NCBI GenBank assembly: GCA_017508605.1
Contig: JAFVYN010000074.1
Coordinates: 1-38,187, forward strand
Length of the DNA stretch: 38,187 nucleotides
Source: Clostridia bacterium
GTDB lineage: Bacteria > Bacillota > Clostridia > Oscillospirales > CAG-272
Direction: 5' to 3'
Numbering within the stretch: position 1 is the stretch's first letter; every line of letters starts with the position of its first letter. Shown here in pieces: positions 7,601 to 16,272 of the stretch. The notes beneath the pieces were generated by a model. It worked only from the letters and a program-made list of their open reading frames with translations. It was not told the origin of the DNA and did no database searches. A program made the position numbers and the translations under genes.

Positions 7601-9327
7601 GTAAAGCCATACTTCAGAACCGTGCCGTCGGCGTTCAGCTTCTGTCCGTAGGTCAGGGTGATCTTATCCCCCGCCTTTTCATTGATATTTCTGAGAAGTA
7701 CCCAGCCCGCGATCATCTCGGGGCTTTCCACACGCCATGAGCCATCCCCGAGCTTCACGATCTCGGCAGGCGTAAAGGATGCCACACGGCTGACGGGCGC
7801 TTTCATCTGAGCCTCAAGCTTGCCGAGAGGCTCTGCCATCACGGCGGCGTTATCCCAGGCGCTGTCGTCAAAGCCGACCCTGTCAAAGCCATTCAGCATC
7901 AGTCGCGCGTCATAAACATCGCCGTAATACATGCTGTTGTCGGTGATCGGACCCTTGTTTGTCGCAAGCCAGGAGGGATCCGACACGATCACGTCGGAGG
8001 TACCGTCGCTGTAGCGAATATCCAGACGGAGCATCAGCTTGGGATCGTCACGCCAGGAAGCCGATTGCCAGTTCCAGACACCGCCAATCTCGTTATAATA
8101 GCTGTTGCCCAGCGTCACCGCAAGGGCGTTTTCGCCCTTTTGAAGCAGAGAGGTAATATCAAAGGTGCGGTAATAGACCGCAACGTCATACTGCGTGGTA
8201 AAGGGATTCAGAACGCTGTCATCGGGCGCCTTGCCATTGACCGAAAGCTCAAAAAAGCCAAGACCCGAAAGCGAGACCAGTGCCTCGCTGATCTCCTTTT
8301 TTGCCTCAAACTCACGGCGCAGATAGACCGCCGCGCGCGAGGATTCCCCACGGAGTGAAACACCCGTACCCCAGGGAGAGGAGCCGAACGGCGCCGCCTG
8401 ATCAGGGGTCATCCACCGCGAATCGTCAAAATCCGCCGTCTTCCATCCTGCCGGCGCACTGCCCTTCAGCACGCGCCAGCCCGTTTTTTCAGTGGTATAC
8501 GTATCGCTCGTGCCATCGGTATAGCTCACCTTCACCTTGGCACAAAGACCTGCGTAGCCCGCTGTCGCATTGGTGGCGGCGATCGCCACGGTATTCTTGC
8601 CCGCTGTGAGAAGCTCACTTCCCTGATAGAAGCTACCGTCACTCCAGAGGGACATTTCGCTGATCTTACTGCCGTTCAGAAAGACCTCGGCGGCATCATC
8701 GGCGGTATAGGCAATCTCAAAATCCGAAACTGCCTTGCCGGAGGGAACCGTAAAAGAAAAACGGAAATACTCCGTCTCTGCGGGAATGCCGCTGAAGGAC
8801 GCGCCCGAGGCAAGCCAGATCCACTGCGCTCCCGTCAGCGAGAGCGTGGGCTTCGGTGTGGGCATGCCGATCCATTCTCCCGTCCAGGCAGAAGGTTCAA
8901 CACCCGTCGAAAAGCGGAAGATCTCACTGTCGGCGGTCATACCCTTGGTGTTCTCGACCGTCACACGCCAGTAATAGCTCGTACGGGGCAAGAGCTTTTC
9001 ACCGGTATATCTGACGTCAAGCATCTGAGAGGACTTGACAACACCCGTATCCCAGACAAGCCCCTTGCCCGAGAGCAAAGCGTCCCGACTCGTCGCCATC
9101 ACCAGACGGTATGACACCTGTCTGTCCCCGTGAAGAGAGCTTTCCGCCTTCCAGCTGAAGATCGGTGTTCCCTCGATCCCGAGAGGCTCGCTGAGAGAAC
9201 AGACCTTGCCCTCGGTCACGGACAGCGTGTCGGAGGCGAACGCCGCGATCGGCGCCATCACGCCGCAAAGCGCCGCAAGAATAAGAAGAAAGACAAAAAA
9301 TCTTCTGAAAACAAGCCGTTTCATCAT
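4693..9327 (-). CDS. Secreted, membrane-anchored GH78 alpha-L-rhamnosidase with carbohydrate-binding modules
   Basis: This 1544-residue protein should release rhamnose from plant polysaccharides or glycosides at the cell surface. Order of parts: signal peptide (about 1-32); fibronectin-like domain (to about 150); an inserted beta-sandwich (about 160-315); the GH78 N-terminal and concanavalin-like domains (about 335-640); the (alpha/alpha)6 catalytic domain (about 650-985); a C-terminal beta domain; helical FIVAR-like segments; an F5/8 type C discoidin domain (about 1245-1400); another helical segment; and a C-terminal transmembrane helix ending CRKR. The acidic block HCDPMLEKNGWLGD (near 672) and TWEMWEST (near 966) match GH78 catalytic regions. 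The Pro/Thr-rich stretch before the last helix lacks LPXTG, so it is probably held by the helix itself. ATG at 9327 is preferred over GTG at 9330 because AAAGGA sits 7 nt upstream. Confidence 0.92.
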   Translation of the reverse strand: MMKRLVFRRFFVFLLILAALCGVMAPIAAFASDTLSVTEGKVCSLSEPLGIEGTPIFSWKAESSLHGDRQVSYRLVMATSRDALLSGKGLVWDTGVVKSSQMLDVRYTGEKLLPRTSYYWRVTVENTKGMTADSEIFRFSTGVEPSAWTGEWIGMPTPKPTLSLTGAQWIWLASGASFSGIPAETEYFRFSFTVPSGKAVSDFEIAYTADDAAEVFLNGSKISEMSLWSDGSFYQGSELLTAGKNTVAIAATNATAGYAGLCAKVKVSYTDGTSDTYTTEKTGWRVLKGSAPAGWKTADFDDSRWMTPDQAAPFGSSPWGTGVSLRGESSRAAVYLRREFEAKKEISEALVSLSGLGFFELSVNGKAPDDSVLNPFTTQYDVAVYYRTFDITSLLQKGENALAVTLGNSYYNEIGGVWNWQSASWRDDPKLMLRLDIRYSDGTSDVIVSDPSWLATNKGPITDNSMYYGDVYDARLMLNGFDRVGFDDSAWDNAAVMAEPLGKLEAQMKAPVSRVASFTPAEIVKLGDGSWRVESPEMIAGWVLLRNINEKAGDKITLTYGQKLNADGTVLKYGFTDGELASWYPHAYFQQDIYYSAGQKDESYEPTFSYKGFEYLQIDGYHGELTNEDIVIYRVSNDVDIISDFSSSSELLNTLHKCMVTALVDNFQGEHCDPMLEKNGWLGDANVSLTSMSFNFDMAATLPGFLELMEDSQEKYGFVPQMVPAADWGIQNTAVWNTVFIYGAEELERYFGTASYSEAQYDAMRKMALRDINEMRANGWVWHDDQLADWVAPIGGSNPNVPYNENMSEGSGIVGTAFVYGTLRYMKTLAERMGKTADASEYADAMAKIYDAFNRKFFKETKGYYETLTWNQIGTRTKYRQTSNLVPLAFGLVPEEHVASVVKSIVDDIVSKNYHLDTGCVGTRYLLPVLCDHGYTEVAYRVLTQTSYPSWGFWVENGAKSTWEMWESTTRSFDHYFLGTYEEWFFTHLGGIREVENGYERFVIDPVFIGDLTEVSTRVETVRGTLVSAWKKLDSGEIELTLTVPFGAEATLRLDTRSNQDVKLNGKTLLMGAEGLLGLSIANGDVRAVFGSGTYVLTVDADKVGVQPYRVRLKELMDEVETYMADDIYRAEYGAMSELVEESLAVYREDGASQKAINEAADRIADYLTRLHSSKARNSLRAAILESERIYHRVLYPASDYLAYRNVLADAREKISDLSLSDAVLEETIAALHTAEAMLDASRYPNLALGAMTSASSSHEDSYWKWGISLVNDGNRRNQGPQAGEYTGYSSSLTPDRDHAEWLMLDLKEKKKINAIVLFSGASFDGENYLCYGFPDSFALEVSSDGRTWESVDPSSKDTYLIYGAFLFTFEETNARYVRLNAMSLRPKETDSNSYRLQISEFEVYSLPTVAAIDKLPLAKAENELLSVKASELYKGATAKAKETLDGVYLKLRALITDKNTLQEEIDAALLLYENALKELEENRAPITTAPDTTPVTPGTDDPLDPGKTQKPGISNGVAVLVAILVIIAALLAAVGVIFLCRKR

Positions 9328-9363
9328 CACTGTTTCCTTTCAAGCGGGAAGTTTTGTGTCTTC

Positions 9364-9392
9364 AGTATAACAAAAATAGGAAGAAAAGTCAA
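9364..9392 (-). promoter_or_regulatory. Promoter of the rhamnosidase gene
   Basis: On the minus strand TTGACT (9387-9392) and TATACT (9364-9369) are separated by 17 bp, giving a transcript start about 30 nt before the ATG. I see no operator or riboswitch. Confidence 0.75.
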
Positions 9393-9484
9393 TATACACC
9401 GAGCGGAAAAGTCATTTGAGATTAAAAAATTCAAGAAAAGACACAAGAAAAGCAAAATAAGTCAATAACGCGGCATGATTCGTC

Positions 9485-9513
9485 TTTACAAATCTGTATT
9501 TTTTTGATATACT
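9485..9513 (+). promoter_or_regulatory. Promoter of the GLUG-like secreted protein
   Basis: A -35 TTTACA (9485-9490) and -10 TATACT (9508-9513) are spaced by 17 bp. The leader before the ATG at 9580 would be about 60 nt. Confidence 0.7.
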
Positions 9514-9579
9514 GTATTTGATAATGGATAGGTGTCCGAATACCGCCTGTCCGAATAAAAGATTTGAAAGGATCGCATC

Positions 9580-11691
9580 ATGAAAAAACTTCTTTCTCTC
9601 GTTCTTTCGCTTGCGATGCTCATCGGCGTTCTCGGAACCGTTCCCTTCTTCGCCGCTGAAGCTCCTTCGGATGAACCCACCGAACCTACGGGCACTCCGA
9701 TCTCCTCGGTTGAGGAATTCGAAAACATGGCTTCCGAGGGTGACTACTACCTCACGGGCAACCTCGACTTCACCGGCAGAACCTATGACGACGGCAGAAT
9801 CGGCCCTGACAACTTCTCCGGCACGTTTGACGGCTGCGGCTACTCGTTTTTGAACATCAACATCAGCGCGGCATCCGACACAGGTGTGTTCGGCATCAAT
9901 TTCAAGGGCACACTCAAGAACCTCACCATCGGCTCGAAGGACGCTTACGCTTCCGTCACCTGTACGGTAAGCGGTAAGGCTGTCGGCACCGTTGCCTCCA
10001 CCTGCCAGGACGGCGCAACCTTTGAAAACATCACAGTATACGCTTACCTCAACGGAGGCGATAACAAGACCGGTAACTTTGGCGGCTACTGCTCCAACGG
10101 CGCTAACATTTCCTTTAAGAATTGCCACGTTTACGGCACGGTTTCGGGCACTCCCGCTTCAGGCTTTATCGCCAACCAGCGTAACGATGCTCCCATCATC
10201 ATCTTTGAAAACTGCTCCAACAACGCCGATATTTCCAACGCATCGGGCAACTCCTGCCCTGTTGCAGGCTTCTATGCCAACAAGTGGGAATACGATTCCA
10301 CCAACGTTCACACCATGACCTTCATCAACTGCGTGAACAACGGCAACTTCTCCACCGCTACCAACGAGGACCGCAACTCGGCAGCAGGCTTTGTCTGCGG
10401 CAACTCCCCCATTATCTTCGATCTTACCTTTGAAAACTGCACGAATAACGGCAATGTCACCGCCACAAACGGATCGGCAGCAGGTTTTGCTACCGTCCGT
10501 AACGACGGCAATCGTGACGAGCAAAGCTCCTTTAAATTCAACGGATGCGTCAACAACGGAACCATCAAGGCGGATGTCGGTGTCGGCTCCGCAGCAGGCA
10601 TCCTCGCACTCCCCTCCAATGACGTCACCGGTACGGTTGTGATCAAGAACTCCATCAACACAGGCGATGTTATCGGCGGCAAGGGTTCGGCAGGCGGTAT
10701 CTTCAACGTCAGAACCCACGCCAACGAACGCGGCAAGACACTTAACGTCACCATCACCGCATGCGCTAACCTCGGTAATGTCTCTGCCAAGGACTGGCGC
10801 GCAGGCGGTATCGTCGGTATGCTCGGCATGTCCGAAGGCACCACCGCGCATATCTCCTACTGCTATAACGCGGGTAATATCTCCAACCCCGGTCAGACGG
10901 CGGCAGGTATCGTAGGTGAGCTTGCTCAGTTCGCGCCCTCGGGCACCAAGACGGTAGAATATTGCTACAACCGCGGCGCCCTTGAAGGCAATTCAACGCC
11001 TCAGATCGCCCGTTGCGGTCAGAGCGGTCTCAGCGATATCATGTTCGTCAAGAACTGCTACTTCCTCAGCGCCGAAGCATCCGGCACATGGGGTGAGATC
11101 ACCACCGAAAACGTCACCGCCGCTAACGGCGAAGCAGACCTTCTCGCGATCCTCAAGGCGCTCCCCGCTACCGAGGACGGCGTTACCTTCGTTGAGGACC
11201 GCGCCCTGATCAACAACGGCGCTCCCATCCTCTCCTTCCAGCAGCTCGCTTCCCTGACCGCGGATAACTTCGCGGAAGGCACCATCGTTTCGGGCGATAC
11301 CGATAACGCTTATACCATCAGCTCTCCCTCTGTGTCGGCATTTATCTCCGCACGCAGCGCGGGCGATAACGCAAACGATATCCGCTTCGTTCTCGCGGCT
11401 GATTACAATACCCTCGTTTCGTATGAAACACTCACCATCACCGTAGAGTTCGCCACCAAGGCAGGCGTTGTCAAGTCGATGACCATCCCGCTTGAGAAGA
11501 TCACCTTCTTCGCCGATGCTACCGCCGCGGGCCATACCTACACCGCAGCCGAAAACTGCGTCCTCTTCGGATGCATCATCACCGAAGTGCCCAACAGCGC
11601 ATGGGACTATGCCGTTCTTTCGATCTCCACCACTCCCGACGGTACCCCCGCCATGTCCGGCACCGCCATCCGCTCCACCATCCTCGGTTGA
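9580..11691 (+). CDS. Secreted repeat protein with GLUG-like beta-helix motifs
   Basis: The 703-residue protein starts with a typical signal peptide (about 1-28, cleavage near FFAAEA). Residues about 45-535 are built from repeats with the pattern F-x-N-C-x-N-N-G-x(n)-A-A-G-F/I, seen about ten times (for example INCVNNGNF, ENCTNNGNV, NGCVNNGTI). These resemble the GLUG motif of adhesins and IgA-protease-like proteins and probably form a parallel beta-helix. The last 130 residues form a separate, non-repetitive beta-rich domain. No catalytic motif, anchor or LPXTG is visible, so it is probably released or bound non-covalently. AAAGG lies 9 nt before the ATG. It stands alone between its own promoter and the terminator at 11792. 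A role in adhesion or carbohydrate binding is inference. Confidence 0.85.
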   Translation: MKKLLSLVLSLAMLIGVLGTVPFFAAEAPSDEPTEPTGTPISSVEEFENMASEGDYYLTGNLDFTGRTYDDGRIGPDNFSGTFDGCGYSFLNINISAASDTGVFGINFKGTLKNLTIGSKDAYASVTCTVSGKAVGTVASTCQDGATFENITVYAYLNGGDNKTGNFGGYCSNGANISFKNCHVYGTVSGTPASGFIANQRNDAPIIIFENCSNNADISNASGNSCPVAGFYANKWEYDSTNVHTMTFINCVNNGNFSTATNEDRNSAAGFVCGNSPIIFDLTFENCTNNGNVTATNGSAAGFATVRNDGNRDEQSSFKFNGCVNNGTIKADVGVGSAAGILALPSNDVTGTVVIKNSINTGDVIGGKGSAGGIFNVRTHANERGKTLNVTITACANLGNVSAKDWRAGGIVGMLGMSEGTTAHISYCYNAGNISNPGQTAAGIVGELAQFAPSGTKTVEYCYNRGALEGNSTPQIARCGQSGLSDIMFVKNCYFLSAEASGTWGEITTENVTAANGEADLLAILKALPATEDGVTFVEDRALINNGAPILSFQQLASLTADNFAEGTIVSGDTDNAYTISSPSVSAFISARSAGDNANDIRFVLAADYNTLVSYETLTITVEFATKAGVVKSMTIPLEKITFFADATAAGHTYTAAENCVLFGCIITEVPNSAWDYAVLSISTTPDGTPAMSGTAIRSTILG

Positions 11692-11791
11692 TTTCCATTA
11701 ATACAACCGTAGCGTAATGTCCGATCAAAGCATCACGCGAACAAAGTCAGCCCCGTGTCAGTGAAAGCAGGCACTACTTAACCAACAGAGA

Positions 11792-11830
11792 AAAGAGAGA
11801 ACGCGGCACATCTGCTGCGTTCTCTCTTTT
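11792..11830. terminator. Terminator between convergent genes
   Basis: AAAGAGAGAACGC (11792-11804) pairs with GCGTTCTCTCTTT (11817-11829), followed by a T-rich run on the plus strand and T-rich sequence on the minus strand. It probably serves the GLUG-like gene (plus) and the STAND-like gene (minus). Confidence 0.85.
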
Positions 11831-11866
11831 TCCTTATATCGGAATATTCCGATGCACAGAATCAGA

Positions 11867-14800
11867 TCAATGCATCAGCTTCATACGGTAAGTATGAAGG
11901 ATCTCGTTTTGCCTCTTAAGTCTGATCGCGATAGGATGCTCGCCCGAACGGTATGCGATCCGAGGATTGCGGCATCTTCGGATCAAACAAAGAATAAAGA
12001 CAATCGCTATCACCGCAAGCCAAACGGACATGTCGGCATACATCGTATTGGGTGTAAAAAACGCCAACAGATAATACCCGAAAAACCGCTTGTTTTTAAC
12101 GTGAAAATCACGGTAAAACAGAATCAGAACAGCAACACATGACAAAAAGCCCACTGAAAGAAGCGTTAAGGCAAACCACAGATACGTTTTTACGCTATGC
12201 AAATACCAAAAATCCTTGACCAGAAACGCTACGGCGATCAGATTGAATACCGCAAGCACCGCCACAAGACCCGGTAGCGTAAACACAGACTTGACCAATG
12301 TCAAAACCCAGAACCCCACCGTGAGTCCGTTCACCAGGACTCCGACAAACAGCTTGCGATTCCGTCTGACACAGTAGGTTTCATCCGTAGCAAGCGAAAG
12401 CATCCGTTTTAACTGCTCAGCATATTTCTCCATACGCCTGATCTTCTTAAGGATCCGACTGTCGCTTGACGAATCGGCTGTTCTGACAGAACGTTGTTTT
12501 TTCCGCTTTGCAAATTCACCGCGCACGTCCTCGCTCTTTTCTTTTTTGATAAACCCTTTGATATACAGTCCGACAGCAAAGCCTGCCGATAGCCACCACA
12601 AAGCCCACAAAATGATCTTCTGTTCGCCCGTAAGAGAAAATTCAACAGATGCCGCACGACACGCACGAAATCCCGTAACAAAAGAAACGAGGATCGCAAT
12701 GAAAATAATAATACCTTGCACACTTTCTTTGGCATGCGCCAGTCCGAACATAGAAAGGAAGAAGAGAAGAACAAATAGGTTATGGAATCTGACTACCTTC
12801 GGGGTGATAGTGTCGCGCCTGAGACCGATCCGATCCGCCGACGCGTACGCCTTCTTGATATACTTGCCAAGCTCCGCTTCCGTCCGACACGCTTCGATCT
12901 TGTCAGCACTGCGCTCATACTGTTTTGCTTGCTTAAATTGAAGCGTTTCCCGACAGGCAACCGCGACGTTGCGATGGAACAAGGCGTACGTATCGCGTTT
13001 CAAAAACAATTCTTCCCGCTCACACACAGACGCCGCCTCGACCGCTGACAAAAACAGACGTTTTACTTCCCCCTTTTTTTCTTGCTTGAGACGGACCACA
13101 CCTAAATAATTGTAGCTTGTGGCAAGCCACAGTCCCATCGCCTCGGGATGCTCGGCATACATCCGTTTTTTGATCGCGATGCCCTTCACGTACGCTTGCG
13201 CCGCCTGTTCCAACAACTCGGGATCTCTCACACAGTGAACACCGAGATTCGTATAGGCAGTAGCTAATGTCTCTTCATGCTCCTCAGGAAAGCTTGCGGC
13301 GTATTTTTCAAGGATCGCGATCGCCTTTTTGTAATATTCCACCGCCTTGGGATGATACGCATCGGTGGAATCCGCAAACACGACCGCGCAGTCATTGTAG
13401 GTGTAACCGAGAACCTCCTCAAAATCCTGTGGACGTAACGCGGCGTAATGTAAAGCAAGCGTGATTGCCTTTTCGGCATAGGACAGGCTTTTCTCGACTT
13501 GATTGACTCTGCCGTAGAGAAGCGCGAGACGTCTGTAATACAAGATCAGATCCCGGGCGGCATCCTCTCTCGTATCGGGGTCGCAGGCATTCAGCACATA
13601 CAATGCCTTGACTTCGAATTCAAGCGCCTTCTCATATTCACTTTGCTCATCATAATAATCGGAAATGTTATGATAAACAGCAGCAAGACTGTGGCTCTTT
13701 TCGTGCTTTTCAAATTCTTTTACGGCAAGCAGGAAATAATTCAGGGATTCCCGATGCCGTTTTTGATCACTGAGCAACAGTCCGCAAAGATTGTAGGTTT
13801 TCGCCAGCTTGAGCGATGCCTCGGCATGCCCTTGAGCGGAGATCGGCTCCAGCAAACGAATGGTTTGATGATAATGCTCCATAGCCAGCTCATACCGCAA
13901 AAGATAGTCAAAGCATCCGCCGATATCAAGATGCATGCTTGCCAGAAGAATACGGTCCCGCTCCTCCGCTTTTCCGACGGTCTGCGCATATCGGATCGCG
14001 GCTTCCTGCAAAATACCGATCAGCGTGCGGTACTGCTCGCTGTCATACATGAAGTGCACGCTCAGATGATCGAATAAAAACAGGAAAAATTCATACCCCA
14101 ATTCGGTCTCGTCGGTATCCTTGATCAGTGAGATCAGCCACTCCGTTCCGTTTTGGCAAATCGCCTCATATAATTGCTTCGCCGCCGGCTCAAGTCCCAA
14201 GTCATAATCATCCTTGACTAAGTCTTCGACGTACCAGATGAAATACTCCCGATCGTCCGCCAAAACGCATTGATATACCGTTTCATCAAGACTGACGGGA
14301 TCGTCCCACTCAAGATCGTTAAGATGAAGCAGAATATTGTCATGCATGGTCTGGGGATCCTTGCAGTGCTTACACAAACCCGATCGGATCGTTTTGTGTG
14401 TGAAATCGATCCGTCCGTCATCACGCATCATGAAAAAGGATGACAGGTAATTGGTCAGAAGTGAAAAATCAAGGGCATTCCAGCAATATCCCTGTTTATT
14501 CAGGATCTCGCGAAGATCACGCTCTCTGAGACCGTTTTTCGAAAGCGCGAGATACAGAACCGAAGACAGCAAAAAATCGCTTCCGATCTGTCGGCACGCC
14601 TCTTCGACGATATCATAGCAGGCATCCTCCACCGTGTTCGCCATACGGTACACAATATCGATCTTGTGCCACTGACGTGCCGCGTCATCGTTACCGAGAC
14701 GTGCGATCGCGTCAAAATTGCGCTTGTCCATCATGACAAGGCGCTGGATCAAAAGGCTCAGATACAAGGGATTGGCAGCCTCGGGCTTGTCCGCAATCAC

Positions 14801-16171
14801 CTCGATCACGCGTTCCTCAAGCTCGCGCCCGAGATAGCGTAAAATACCGTGGATCGCCTTAACGGTTTCCTGCCGCGTCATATCCTGCAACGTGATCCCG
14901 GTACACCTCTGCCGCACGGGAAGGGTCAGGGTACAGTCATCCAGACAGGATATCGCAAAGACAATCTTGTTCGAAGACTCCGCGGGTAAAAATACGCAGT
15001 TTTCCCGCATGGAATCGGCAAAAAGCTGGTCGATCGCGTCGATCACCACAACGAGACGGGGACCCGCATAGCGTTTGATCAGATCCGCCAGTCTCTCACG
15101 CCACAGATCACAAAGATCGGTCGATACCGCCTCTTCACGATCTCGCTTACCCGCCATATCATATATATGCTCCTCCGACATACGCTCCTCAAGCGCGTAT
15201 ACCAGATAACGAAGAATATCCATAGCGTCGTTCAGCTCGGTCGTACTGCCACAGCTGATCGGGATCACATCGAGATCCTTCTCTTTCAGACTGAGCGCTA
15301 ACCGTCCCATCAGCGTACTTTTACCGCTTCCCGTCTTACCGCGAAGTAAGGTCAGCGGATCGCCCGAGAGAATGCCCGTCATCAACGCGGCAAGCTCGTC
15401 CTCGCGTGCCCCGAAGCGCGCCGCCTTTTGTTCAGCTATGTTCCACTGCGACCGCGTCAGCTTTTCGTGAGGAGAAAGCGCGGCATAGCTCTGCCAGTCC
15501 TGTTCCATCATCGTAAGGATGTCTTTTGTTACCATCCTGACAAAGTCTTCAAGTCCCGACAGCGTTTCCCGTTCGGGGATACCCGCATTCTCCAAAGTGG
15601 CATGGTAGGTTTTCACCCGCTCACCCGCTTCAGCTCTGATCCACTCCTTGAGGTGAAAAAGCCGCGTTTCATTTAGCAACCGCTCATCTTCATCCTCGCC
15701 ATCCACCGCGTAACGGGATGTCAGAGGGATTTTTTCATTTTCAATGTCACGGAAATAAAACAGCGTTCTCGCCAGATGGTTGTGATCACGAAGCGCGCCG
15801 TAGGCGATCTCCAGCTCCGTGACACTGCGCGCTCTTTCTTCGAGAGCAAATTGCTTTCTGTCAGCAACCGATTTGACAAGAGACCACTCGGGCGCCCATC
15901 CGTAGCGATTTCCCAGAAGTACAATGAAATACGGCGTACCTTCGGTCTCGTCACAGCGGTCGATCTCATCAAGACACACCGACAAAACCTTTTGTCCGCT
16001 CTCCACGCTGTCAAGCGCATTGGTGTTCACGCCCCACCGCAGATCGCATACCGAAACCTCTTCTCCGTAATCCTTCGCGATCTTATTGATCGCGGGAAGG
16101 ATCGCCTTGTGAAACAGGTCTCTTTCATGCTGCATATCGATAAATGTACTCGAAATAAAAATGCGTTTCAT
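11867..16171 (-). CDS. DUF4062 - STAND-like P-loop NTPase - TPR - multi-TM protein
   Basis: The 1434-residue protein starts with a DUF4062 domain (about 1-125), recognised from RIFISSTFIDMQHERD and LLGNRYGWAPE. A NACHT/STAND-type ATPase follows, with Walker A GKTGSGKST near 275 and Walker B LVVVIDAIDQLF near 374, then a helical region and tetratricopeptide-like repeats (about 770-1110). The last 300 residues carry about eight hydrophobic segments in two groups with a charged loop between them. DUF4062 joined to a P-loop NTPase and repeats also occurs in eukaryotic NPHP3, NWD1 and TEP1. In bacteria this layout fits the STAND sensors, several of which are phage-defence proteins. The C-terminal membrane domain is unusual and could be an effector or an anchor. 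AAGGAG lies 5 nt before the ATG. The function is inference. Confidence 0.85.
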   Translation of the reverse strand: MKRIFISSTFIDMQHERDLFHKAILPAINKIAKDYGEEVSVCDLRWGVNTNALDSVESGQKVLSVCLDEIDRCDETEGTPYFIVLLGNRYGWAPEWSLVKSVADRKQFALEERARSVTELEIAYGALRDHNHLARTLFYFRDIENEKIPLTSRYAVDGEDEDERLLNETRLFHLKEWIRAEAGERVKTYHATLENAGIPERETLSGLEDFVRMVTKDILTMMEQDWQSYAALSPHEKLTRSQWNIAEQKAARFGAREDELAALMTGILSGDPLTLLRGKTGSGKSTLMGRLALSLKEKDLDVIPISCGSTTELNDAMDILRYLVYALEERMSEEHIYDMAGKRDREEAVSTDLCDLWRERLADLIKRYAGPRLVVVIDAIDQLFADSMRENCVFLPAESSNKIVFAISCLDDCTLTLPVRQRCTGITLQDMTRQETVKAIHGILRYLGRELEERVIEVIADKPEAANPLYLSLLIQRLVMMDKRNFDAIARLGNDDAARQWHKIDIVYRMANTVEDACYDIVEEACRQIGSDFLLSSVLYLALSKNGLRERDLREILNKQGYCWNALDFSLLTNYLSSFFMMRDDGRIDFTHKTIRSGLCKHCKDPQTMHDNILLHLNDLEWDDPVSLDETVYQCVLADDREYFIWYVEDLVKDDYDLGLEPAAKQLYEAICQNGTEWLISLIKDTDETELGYEFFLFLFDHLSVHFMYDSEQYRTLIGILQEAAIRYAQTVGKAEERDRILLASMHLDIGGCFDYLLRYELAMEHYHQTIRLLEPISAQGHAEASLKLAKTYNLCGLLLSDQKRHRESLNYFLLAVKEFEKHEKSHSLAAVYHNISDYYDEQSEYEKALEFEVKALYVLNACDPDTREDAARDLILYYRRLALLYGRVNQVEKSLSYAEKAITLALHYAALRPQDFEEVLGYTYNDCAVVFADSTDAYHPKAVEYYKKAIAILEKYAASFPEEHEETLATAYTNLGVHCVRDPELLEQAAQAYVKGIAIKKRMYAEHPEAMGLWLATSYNYLGVVRLKQEKKGEVKRLFLSAVEAASVCEREELFLKRDTYALFHRNVAVACRETLQFKQAKQYERSADKIEACRTEAELGKYIKKAYASADRIGLRRDTITPKVVRFHNLFVLLFFLSMFGLAHAKESVQGIIIFIAILVSFVTGFRACRAASVEFSLTGEQKIILWALWWLSAGFAVGLYIKGFIKKEKSEDVRGEFAKRKKQRSVRTADSSSDSRILKKIRRMEKYAEQLKRMLSLATDETYCVRRNRKLFVGVLVNGLTVGFWVLTLVKSVFTLPGLVAVLAVFNLIAVAFLVKDFWYLHSVKTYLWFALTLLSVGFLSCVAVLILFYRDFHVKNKRFFGYYLLAFFTPNTMYADMSVWLAVIAIVFILCLIRRCRNPRIAYRSGEHPIAIRLKRQNEILHTYRMKLMH

Positions 16172-16215
16172 CGTTTCTCCTTATTTTTTCTTATCTGTAC
16201 CGTATCCGAACAGTC

Positions 16216-16250
16216 GCCTGTGACAGCAGTTTTCAGCTTTCAGCCCACAG
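16216..16250 (-). other. Stem-loop in the gap before the STAND-like gene
   Basis: CCTGTG and CACAGG enclose a region with a further weak inner repeat in the 101-nt gap between the CFI-box and STAND-like genes. There is no T-run, so it is more likely an mRNA structure than a terminator. No clear promoter is visible in the gap. Confidence 0.3.
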
Positions 16251-16272
16251 GGTACGCCTCTCCGCTCTGTTT

